Positions 6,999 through 12,804 of a stretch of 12,804 nt of DNA are shown piece after piece. Made by a program: the position numbers and the translations under genes. Each line of letters begins with the position of its first letter. Within the stretch, counting starts at the first letter, position 1. A model generated the notes under the pieces. That model was not told the DNA's origin. It saw only the letters and a program-made list of their open reading frames with translations, and did not search any database. The stretch spans positions 1 through 12,804 of the forward strand of contig JAEZCN010000051.1 in assembly GCA_023433515.1 (NCBI GenBank), given 5' to 3'. This stretch comes from Pseudomonadota bacterium. GTDB lineage: Bacteria > Pseudomonadota > Gammaproteobacteria > Steroidobacterales > Steroidobacteraceae.

Positions 6999-9919
6999 CA
7001 GCGCGCCTCCGTGGTTTCGAGCGGCCTCACCTGCGTCGTCGAGTATTCGACCGGGCGACGGTAGCTGCGCAACGACTGGTGCGCGAGCGCGATGAGCATG
7101 AGCGTGGTTGCGCCCACCACGAGCAGATAGACGCCGAAATCGAACAGCAGCGTGCTCGAGATGTGGATCTCACCGATCAGCGGGACCCTTGCGTGCCACT
7201 CGAGGCTGGTGAGGAAATTGTCGGACTGCAGCCACGCGGCCGCGCCGGCGGTCGCCGCGCACATCAAGCCGAGCGCGATCGAATACTGCGGGTGAATGCG
7301 CATGCGCGATTCGATCCACAATGTCCCGCTCACCATGTATTGCACGATGAACGCGGTGGCCATCACGAGTCCGCCGACGAATCCACCGCCCGGCGCGTTG
7401 TGACCGCGCAGCAGGAAGAACACCGAGATCACGCCCGCGACCGGCAACAACAGGCGCCCGAGCACCGCCGGCACGCGCATGTGGCCGCTCGGGAGCGTAT
7501 CGGCGAAATCCTGGCGCGGAACTTCCGGGCTCCCGTCGGACTGTTGCGCGCGCGGCAGCGCCACGCTCTCGGGCGCGGGGCGGAAACGACGCAGTAGTTT
7601 GTACACCGCGAGCGCGACGATGCAGACGACCGTGATCTCGCCGAAGGTATCGAAGCCACGGAAATCGACCAGGATCACGTTGACCACGTTGCGGCCGCCG
7701 CCGTCGGGCAATGCATGTTCGAGGAAGAACTCCGAAATACTCGAGCCGCGCTCTCGCGCCATGATGTAGAAAGAGATGGCCGCGAGCCCCGCGCCGGAGA
7801 CGGTGGCGAGCGCGACGTCGCGCAGCCTGCGCGTGCGGGCGCGCAGGGTACGGCGCGCGACATCGTTCATCTCCACGCGTTTCGGCAGCCAGCGCAGGCC
7901 CAACACGAGCAGCACCAGCGTCACGACCTCGACGCTCACCTGCGTGAGCGCGAGGTCCGGGGCGGAGAACCAGGCAAACGTCAGCACGGTCACGAGGCCG
8001 GCGCCGCCGGTCATGATCAGCGCCGCGAGGCGATGGAACTTCGCCTGCGCCGCCGCGCCGATGGCGCAGGCCGCGCCCACCACCCACAGCAGCGCGAAGG
8101 TCGGATCCGCGGAAGTCAGCTGGAACTCGCTCTGCAGCGGGGAGAATTGCCAGATGGTGAGCGCGGCAACGGCCACGGCGGCGAACACTATCCAGCCGAG
8201 CTGCGGTTGCAGCCGGCGCGTCGACATCGTGTTGAGCAGGCGATCGGCGGTACGCATCAGCACCACCATCGCGACGTCGAAGGTGCGCTTGCCGTCGAGC
8301 CGGGGCGCGAACGGCGCCGGCGCGAGGGCGCCATCGCGGCGCTTGTACAGCAGTAGATAGAGCACGATGCCGCCCATGAGCGCGACGACGCTCATGATCA
8401 GCGGTACTGTGAAGCCGTGCCAGACCTTCAGGCTGTACTCCGGCACGTGTGCGCCGAGCACCGCGTGTGCCGCGGCATCGAGGAACGGACCGATGGTGCG
8501 ACTCGGAAAGATGCCGACCAGCACGCAGGCCGTGACCAGCAACGCACTCGGCACGAGCATCCAGCGCGTCGGCTCGTGCGGCGCGCGCGGCAGGTTCTGT
8601 GCCAGCGGGCCGAAGAAAGTGCGATGCACGAGCCGCAGCGAATAGGCCACGCTGAAGAGGCCGGCGAGGGTCGCCATCGCGGGCAGCCCGATGCGCAACC
8701 AGGGATCTCGGCCGACGAAGATGGTCTCGGCGAAGAACATCTCCTTCGAGAGGAATCCGTTCAGCAGCGGCACGCCGGCCATCGCCGCGGCCGCGACCAC
8801 CGCGAGCGTCGCGGTGATCGGCATCACGCGCCCGAGGCCACTCAGGCGGGCGAGATTGCGGGTGCCGGATTCGTGGTCCACGATGCCGGCGGCCATGAAC
8901 AGCGACGCCTTGAATGTGGCGTGATTCATCATGTGGAACACCGCGGCGACCAGCGCGAGCGGGCTGTTCATGCCTAACAAGAGGGTGATCAGGCCGAGAT
9001 GGCTGATCGTCGAGTACGCGAGCACGCCCTTGATGTCACGCTGGAACAGCGCGATCACCGCGCCGAGCAGCAGTGTCGTGAGGCCCGCGCCGCTGACCAG
9101 CGCGAACCACAGATCCGTCCCGGCCAGCGCCGGCCACATGCGCGCGAGCAGGAACACGCCCGCTTTCACCATCGTCGCCGAGTGCAGATAGGCGGACACC
9201 GGCGTGGGGGCGGCCATGGCGTGCGGCAGCCAGAAATGGAACGGGAACTGCGCGCTCTTCGTGAATGCTCCGAGCAGCAGCAGGATCAGCATCACCGGGT
9301 ACCAGGGATGCGCGCGCAGCAGGTCGCCCGACGCGAGCACCTCGTCCAGTTGATAGCTGCCCACCACGTGGCCGATCAGCAGTACCGCCGCGAGCAGGCA
9401 CAGCCCGCCCGCCGCCGTCACCGTCAGTGCCATCGTCGCGCCGCGTCGCGCGTCGGCACGGTGGTACCAGTACGCGATCAGCATGAACGACGTGAAGCTC
9501 GTGAGCTCCCAGAAGATCACGAGCTGCACGAGGTTGCCCGACAGCACGATGCCGAGCATCGCGCCCATGAACGCGAGCAGGAACGAAAAGAAGCGCGCGA
9601 CCGGGTCGCCCGAGGACATGTAGTAGCGCGCATAAAACGCCACCAGCGTGCCGACGCCCGCGATGAGCATCGCGAACACCCATGCGAAGGCGTCCATGCG
9701 CAGGCTGAGCACGAGACCGTACTCCGGCAGCCAGGGCATGCTGGTCTCGACTACGCCGCCCTGCCCGACGACTTCGGGGTAAAGCAGGATCACGAGCGTG
9801 CTCGAGGCGAGCGCGAACGCGCCCGCGAGCCAGGCGGCGGTGTTGCGCGCATGACTAGGCAGGAACGAAGCGCAGATGCTGCCGACGAACGGCAGCAGCA
9901 GGACCAGGATCAGCATCAT
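6998..9919 (-). CDS. mrpA: Fused monovalent cation/proton antiporter subunits MrpA-MrpB
   Basis: This 973-residue protein joins MrpA (NuoL-like, about 1-780) to an MnhB-type domain (about 815-945), as in proteobacterial group 2 Mrp/Pha/Sha systems. It is the largest subunit and carries ion-translocating residues: Glu138 in FWELTSFTSF, Lys221 in AFTKSAQFPFHFWLP, His246 and Lys251 in LHSATMVKAG, and Lys391 in FLSKEMFF. The C-terminal MrpA segment includes TQVSVEVV (659-666, Glu664) and VILVDFRGFDTFGEIT (748-763). The MnhB part has GHNAPGGGFVGG (839-850). A hydrophilic linker (about 780-815) separates the two parts. The start ATG at 9919 overlaps the regulator stop (ATGATG); ATG 9916 is equally possible. 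Whether Na+ or K+ is the substrate cannot be told from sequence. Confidence 0.95.
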   Translation of the reverse strand: MMLILVLLLPFVGSICASFLPSHARNTAAWLAGAFALASSTLVILLYPEVVGQGGVVETSMPWLPEYGLVLSLRMDAFAWVFAMLIAGVGTLVAFYARYYMSSGDPVARFFSFLLAFMGAMLGIVLSGNLVQLVIFWELTSFTSFMLIAYWYHRADARRGATMALTVTAAGGLCLLAAVLLIGHVVGSYQLDEVLASGDLLRAHPWYPVMLILLLLGAFTKSAQFPFHFWLPHAMAAPTPVSAYLHSATMVKAGVFLLARMWPALAGTDLWFALVSGAGLTTLLLGAVIALFQRDIKGVLAYSTISHLGLITLLLGMNSPLALVAAVFHMMNHATFKASLFMAAGIVDHESGTRNLARLSGLGRVMPITATLAVVAAAAMAGVPLLNGFLSKEMFFAETIFVGRDPWLRIGLPAMATLAGLFSVAYSLRLVHRTFFGPLAQNLPRAPHEPTRWMLVPSALLVTACVLVGIFPSRTIGPFLDAAAHAVLGAHVPEYSLKVWHGFTVPLIMSVVALMGGIVLYLLLYKRRDGALAPAPFAPRLDGKRTFDVAMVVLMRTADRLLNTMSTRRLQPQLGWIVFAAVAVAALTIWQFSPLQSEFQLTSADPTFALLWVVGAACAIGAAAQAKFHRLAALIMTGGAGLVTVLTFAWFSAPDLALTQVSVEVVTLVLLVLGLRWLPKRVEMNDVARRTLRARTRRLRDVALATVSGAGLAAISFYIMARERGSSISEFFLEHALPDGGGRNVVNVILVDFRGFDTFGEITVVCIVALAVYKLLRRFRPAPESVALPRAQQSDGSPEVPRQDFADTLPSGHMRVPAVLGRLLLPVAGVISVFFLLRGHNAPGGGFVGGLVMATAFIVQYMVSGTLWIESRMRIHPQYSIALGLMCAATAGAAAWLQSDNFLTSLEWHARVPLIGEIHISSTLLFDFGVYLLVVGATTLMLIALAHQSLRSYRRPVEYSTTQVRPLETTEAR

Positions 9920-10833
9920 GTGATTCTAGACGCGAAAATTTGTCGTGCGCCGGCAATGATGGCCGCGATCGCGGGGTGTTTGACGGTGCGCTCCAGCGAG
10001 ATGGCGAAGAATTGCGCCGTGACGGGGCGTGCCGTTCCCACGCGTTGGAAACCGAACTCGCGGCGAAACTGCCTCTCGAGCACCAGCGGCACGGGCGCGA
10101 ATCCGTGACCCGCGCGCACGAACTCGCGCAGCAGGGCGTAGTCCTCGAACTCCCCGACCAGGATGGGCCGCACCTCGTGTTGCTCGAGCCATTGATCGAG
10201 CGCGCGGCGGATCGCCGTGTCATCCGTGGGCAGGAGCATCTGGACCCCATCGAGCGAGCCCGGAAATCCGCGCTTGAGACTCGCGGCGATCGCCGGGGCC
10301 GCCATCCAGCAGACACCGCTCGCGCCGAGTGGATGGTTGTAGGCGCGCACGTTGAGCGTCGGCGTGACCGGTGCATCCGACAGCACCACGTCGAGCTCGT
10401 GGACCGCGAGTTTCGCCAGCAGATGTTCGAGCGTGCCTTCGCGGCACGACAGCCGCACGGGCTGCGCGAGGCGCATCGCGGGCTCGAGCAGGCGCTGCGC
10501 GACTTCCTTGGGCACCACGTCGTCGATCCCGACGGTGACCCGCAACGGACGCTGGGACGGGCGATGCGCCAGCGCGTCGAGCAGTTCGTGCCCGAGTCCG
10601 AAGATCTGCTCCGCGAACGAATACACGATGCGCCCGGCTTCGGTCGGGACCAGCTTGCGGCCGGACTTCGCCAGCAGCTTCTCTCCGAGGCGCTCCTCGA
10701 GCGAACGGATCTGCGCGCTCACCGTGGGCACGGACAGCGCCAGCTCGTCGGCCGCACGCGTCACGCTGCCGGTGCGCACTACCGACCAGAAATAGAGCAG
10801 GTGCTGGTAATTGATCTTGCGGGAGATCGCCAT
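9916..10833 (-). CDS. nhaR: LysR-family regulator, NhaR-like
   Basis: This 305-residue LysR-type regulator resembles E. coli NhaR, which activates the Na+/H+ antiporter gene nhaA in response to sodium. The N-terminus KINYQHLLYFWSVVRTGSV (6-24) is the NhaR signature, followed by a winged helix-turn-helix to about residue 65 (SLEERLGEKLL). The effector domain (about 95-300) contains LDVVLSDAP and GEFEDYALLREF, both NhaR-like. I chose ATG 10833 because homology begins there; the frame stays open upstream without similarity. No clear Shine-Dalgarno is seen. It is the first gene of the antiporter chain and its stop overlaps the mrpAB start, so it is expected to be made with, and to control, the antiporter. 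It is an NhaR homologue; orthology is not proven. Confidence 0.88.
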   Translation of the reverse strand: MAISRKINYQHLLYFWSVVRTGSVTRAADELALSVPTVSAQIRSLEERLGEKLLAKSGRKLVPTEAGRIVYSFAEQIFGLGHELLDALAHRPSQRPLRVTVGIDDVVPKEVAQRLLEPAMRLAQPVRLSCREGTLEHLLAKLAVHELDVVLSDAPVTPTLNVRAYNHPLGASGVCWMAAPAIAASLKRGFPGSLDGVQMLLPTDDTAIRRALDQWLEQHEVRPILVGEFEDYALLREFVRAGHGFAPVPLVLERQFRREFGFQRVGTARPVTAQFFAISLERTVKHPAIAAIIAGARQIFASRIT

Positions 10834-10835
10834 GA

Positions 10836-10850
10836 TTAGAGCAAAGCTAA
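10836..10850. promoter_or_regulatory. Candidate LysR/NhaR operator (TTAG-N7-CTAA)
   Basis: TTAG (10836-10839) and CTAA (10847-10850) form an inverted repeat with a T-N11-A core (10837, 10849), the generic LysR-box form. It lies three bases upstream of the regulator ATG, over the likely promoter of the antiporter operon. Its centre is about 65 bases upstream of the predicted rnk transcription start. Binding is inferred from this geometry only. Confidence 0.45.
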
Positions 10851-10871
10851 CGCATCGGGCGATTCTTTCAA
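10844..10871 (-). promoter_or_regulatory. Possible promoter of the nhaR-mrp operon
   Basis: On the minus strand TTGAAA (10871-10866, five of six to the -35 consensus) is followed after 16 bases by TAGCTT (10849-10844), a poor -10. A weak, activator- or repressor-dependent promoter here would give a very short leader. It overlaps the candidate operator. Low confidence because of the poor -10. Confidence 0.25.
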
Positions 10872-10872
10872 A

Positions 10873-10901
10873 TTGTCCGAATGAGGGATGCGGGCTAAAA
10901 C
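10873..10901 (+). promoter_or_regulatory. Likely sigma-70 promoter of rnk
   Basis: TTGTCC (10873-10878), a 17-base spacer and TAAAAC (10896-10901) form a reasonable sigma-70 promoter. The predicted start falls at about 10908, on or beside the A of the rnk ATG. That would make the transcript leaderless or nearly so, consistent with the absence of a Shine-Dalgarno sequence. Confidence 0.45.
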
Positions 10902-10907
10902 AGCCCC

Positions 10908-11342
10908 ATGAATACCTTGCTCGAAACCACACCCACCACCCGGCCGGCGATCGTAATCGCCGATCGCGACCTGCGCCGCCTGGATGGCCTGCTCGGCGCA
11001 GGCGCGGCGGCGCGCCGTGACGCGAGCCACCTGCAGGAACTGCGGGCGGAGCTCGACCGCGCGATCATCGTATCGCCCGAGGAAATCCCGGCGGGCGTGA
11101 TCACCATGGACAGCACCGTGATGGTGGAAGACCTCACGACCGGCATGCGCCGGCAGATCACGCTCGTGTACCCGACGGACGCGAACCCCGACCTCGGCCG
11201 GATTTCCGTCCTGGCTCCGCTCGGCACGGCCCTGATCGGCTTCCGCGAAGGTGACGAAGTCGAGTGGCGGATGCCCGGCGGCCTGCGTCACCTGCGAATC
11301 GAACGTGTATGGAGGCGTCATGAAGATACTGTGCGCCACTGA
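10908..11342 (+). CDS. rnk: Nucleoside diphosphate kinase regulator Rnk (GreA/GreB-like)
   Basis: This is a 144-residue protein of the Rnk family, slightly longer than E. coli Rnk (136). It has an N-terminal helical hairpin (about 15-52) and a GreA/GreB-like C-terminal FKBP-type domain (about 58-135). Conserved stretches include ELDRAIIVSPEEIP (48-61), VITMDS (64-69), LVYP (86-89) and VLAPLGTALIG (101-111). Rnk binds RNA polymerase near the secondary channel in E. coli, and the name comes from its genetic effect on nucleoside diphosphate kinase. The first coiled coil is too short for Gre-type cleavage activity. The start has no Shine-Dalgarno (see promoter). The last 23 bases overlap the usp gene. 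It is divergent from the nhaR-mrp operon across 74 bases. Confidence 0.9.
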   Translation: MNTLLETTPTTRPAIVIADRDLRRLDGLLGAGAAARRDASHLQELRAELDRAIIVSPEEIPAGVITMDSTVMVEDLTTGMRRQITLVYPTDANPDLGRISVLAPLGTALIGFREGDEVEWRMPGGLRHLRIERVWRRHEDTVRH

Positions 11343-12246
11343 CCTGCTGCCGAAGACCGATCCAGCGATCGAACGCGCGCACCAGCTGCGCGCCGAGCTC
11401 GGCGCGCGGCTCACGCTCATGCACGGCGTGATCCCGGGTACGACACCGGACGGCACGCTCGAGCAGCGGTTGCTGAGCGCGAATTCGCGGCTCGCCGGAC
11501 GTGCCCGCCGGGCCACCGCGCCCGTCGAGCTCGTGGTCCGGTGTGGGCGTCCGCCCAAGGTCGTCACGGAAATGGCGCGCTCGCGCCATGCGGACCTGGT
11601 CGTGATCGGACCGCACGAGGTGGACCCGGTGGCCGATGCCATCAGGGGCACGCTCACCGAACACATCGTCGGCGATGCGCGCTGCCCCGTGTTGATCGTG
11701 CGCCGCCGGGTGCGCGACGAATATCGCAGCGTGATGCTCGCGCTCGACGGTTCGCCGACGTCGCGCAACGTCATCGACACGGCGGAAGCGCTCGGCCTGT
11801 CGCGGCGCGGCGTAGATAGAAGGCTGACGGCCATCCACGCGCATGAACCCCCTTACGAGGCGATGATGACCTCGGTGGGCGTCGGCGACGCGAGCGTCGC
11901 CAAATATGCGGCCGCGACGCTTGCGCAGGCGGCGGAAGCGATGCGCGCCGAACTGCGTGCGCGCAGCAACCATCCCGAGCGTTATCGCCTGCTGGTCGTG
12001 GAAGGACGCCCCGTGCCTGCGATCCGTCGCGCCATGGAAGAAGAGACCCCTGACCTGGTGATGCTCGGCACGCGCGGACTGGGCCGTTTCCGGCGCGCGC
12101 TGCTCGGGAGCACGGCGAACGAGATCCTCCGGACGACGGACTGCGACGTGTTGCTGGTGCCGGAGACCGCGGTGCGCGTGGCGCGGCGCGCGCAATCGCG
12201 CGGTGTCGGGCCGAGCCCGGACGACTTCGGCCCGGGAGCCGCCTGA
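11320..12246 (+). CDS. Tandem universal stress protein (UspA family)
   Basis: This 308-residue protein holds two Usp domains (about 1-128 and 134-282), a cytoplasmic stress-protein architecture. The second domain has the full ATP-binding motif G-2x-G-9x-G-S (Gly250, Gly253, Gly263, Ser264). In the first domain the matching stretch (GPHEVDPVADAIRGT, 97-111) lacks the glycine spacing, so only one nucleotide site is expected. The tail (about 285-308) is Arg-, Pro- and Gly-rich and outside the domains. The start is ATG 11320, with GGAGG (11311-11315) four bases upstream inside the rnk 3' end; a longer upstream frame lies within rnk and has no Usp similarity. Cotranscription with rnk is very likely. 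The physiological role is unassigned. It converges on ilvH with four bases between stops. Confidence 0.9.
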   Translation: MKILCATDLLPKTDPAIERAHQLRAELGARLTLMHGVIPGTTPDGTLEQRLLSANSRLAGRARRATAPVELVVRCGRPPKVVTEMARSRHADLVVIGPHEVDPVADAIRGTLTEHIVGDARCPVLIVRRRVRDEYRSVMLALDGSPTSRNVIDTAEALGLSRRGVDRRLTAIHAHEPPYEAMMTSVGVGDASVAKYAAATLAQAAEAMRAELRARSNHPERYRLLVVEGRPVPAIRRAMEEETPDLVMLGTRGLGRFRRALLGSTANEILRTTDCDVLLVPETAVRVARRAQSRGVGPSPDDFGPGAA

Positions 12247-12250
12247 CTCC

Positions 12251-12781
12251 CTAGCGGACGACGTGCAGCGGGCGGGCGCTGCGCCCGACCGCGAGCGCGC
12301 CCGATCGAACTACTTCGATGAGCTCCGTGCGCTCGCCCAGATCGCTCACGAACTTGCCGATCTCGGCCTCCGAGGCCGTGAGTTCGACCACGAAGCTCTC
12401 GGGTGAGGGCGCGAGCACGCGGCCGCCGGCCCGCACGACATAACCGCGGACCGAGTCGATGAGCTGCGGCTCCACGCGCAGCTTGAGGACGACCAGCTCG
12501 CGCTCGATGTGTTCGCCGCGCGTGAGATCTTCCACCGCAACCACGTCGATGAGCTTGTTGAGCTGGTTGACGATCTGCAGGATGACTCCGTCCGCGCCCT
12601 TGGTGACCAGCGTCACGCGCGATACCAGGGGGTCGTCCGTGGCCGCCACCGACAGCGACTCGATGTTGTAGCCGCGCGTCGAGAACAGGCCCGTGACGCG
12701 GGTGAGCGCCCCGGCCTCGTTCTGGAGGTGGATGGCGATGATATGACGCATGCTCTGGATGGCTTTCTGGGGTGCGGACAT
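12251..12781 (-). CDS. ilvH: Acetolactate synthase small (regulatory) subunit
   Basis: This is the regulatory subunit of acetohydroxyacid synthase, the first common step of valine, leucine and isoleucine synthesis. It binds valine at the ACT-domain dimer interface and activates the large subunit. The ACT domain spans about 12-86 with NEAGALTRV (21-29), GLFSTRGYNIESLSVAATDDP (31-51) and SRVTLVT (54-60). The C-terminal domain follows, with VVRSGALAVGR (157-167). Counted from Met11, where family similarity begins, the length is 166, close to E. coli IlvH (163). The start could be ATG 12781 or ATG 12751; neither has a good Shine-Dalgarno. The frame is also open to the window edge, so a further upstream start cannot be excluded. 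The large-subunit gene is expected just upstream, outside the window. Confidence 0.92.
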   Translation of the reverse strand: MSAPQKAIQSMRHIIAIHLQNEAGALTRVTGLFSTRGYNIESLSVAATDDPLVSRVTLVTKGADGVILQIVNQLNKLIDVVAVEDLTRGEHIERELVVLKLRVEPQLIDSVRGYVVRAGGRVLAPSPESFVVELTASEAEIGKFVSDLGERTELIEVVRSGALAVGRSARPLHVVR

Positions 12782-12804
12782 GTCGGCCAGAATAGCGGTT
12801 TGCC

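Noticed and set aside
5380..9910. Repeated GCAGCAGCA-type runs across the antiporter genes
   Set aside because: These are runs of leucine (CTG) codons in membrane helices read from the other strand, not a separate repeat element.
10834..10932. N-terminal extension of the LysR regulator across the divergent region
   Set aside because: The 33 extra residues lack similarity to the family, cover the promoter region and would overlap rnk; the ATG at 10833 matches the NhaR N-terminus.
12265..12287. GC-rich hairpins near the usp/ilvH 3' ends (CGGGCG-CTG-CGCCCG)
   Set aside because: They lie inside the ilvH coding sequence with no T tract on either strand, so they are not convincing terminators.

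Overview
The window is GC-rich and gene-dense, and looks like a chromosomal segment of a proteobacterium. The evidence is a -24/-12 (sigma-54) promoter ahead of glnK-amtB, a fused MrpA-MrpB subunit as in the proteobacterial 'group 2' Mrp/Pha/Sha antiporters, an NhaR-like LysR regulator, and an Rnk homologue. Rnk and NhaR point to Gammaproteobacteria, possibly a betaproteobacterium; this placement is inference. No mobile element, CRISPR array, tRNA or rRNA is visible, and no gene-free stretch reaches 300 bases.

Layout. (1) Positions 1-2901, plus strand: a sigma-54 promoter, glnK (PII signal protein), a hairpin, amtB (ammonium channel), then a QorA-type quinone oxidoreductase 24 bases after amtB. 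(2) Positions 2906-10833, minus strand: one unbroken chain of eight genes in which every junction overlaps by 1 or 4 bases. In transcription order these are an nhaR-like regulator, mrpAB (fused), mrpC, mrpD, mrpE, mrpF, mrpG, and a secreted protein with a serine beta-lactamase/DD-peptidase fold. (3) Positions 10834-10907: a 74-base divergent intergenic region holding a candidate LysR operator and promoters. (4) Positions 10908-12246, plus strand: rnk overlapping a tandem-domain universal stress protein. (5) Positions 12251-12781, minus strand: the acetolactate synthase regulatory subunit (ilvH/ilvN), whose 5' side meets the window edge.

How they work together. glnK-amtB is the classical nitrogen-limitation pair, in which PII gates the ammonium channel. 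The minus-strand chain encodes a complete multisubunit monovalent cation/proton antiporter, preceded on the same transcript by a regulator of the NhaR (sodium/alkali response) type. A candidate T-N11-A operator sits where it could both repress the antiporter operon's own promoter and act at about -65 on the divergent rnk-usp stress genes.

The least expected item is the last gene of the antiporter chain. It keeps the fold signatures of the serine hydrolase family and a signal peptide, but all three catalytic motifs are replaced (SxxK reads EVSR, YxN reads DSH, HxG reads ERG). It is an intact, translationally coupled candidate pseudo-enzyme attached to an Mrp antiporter operon.
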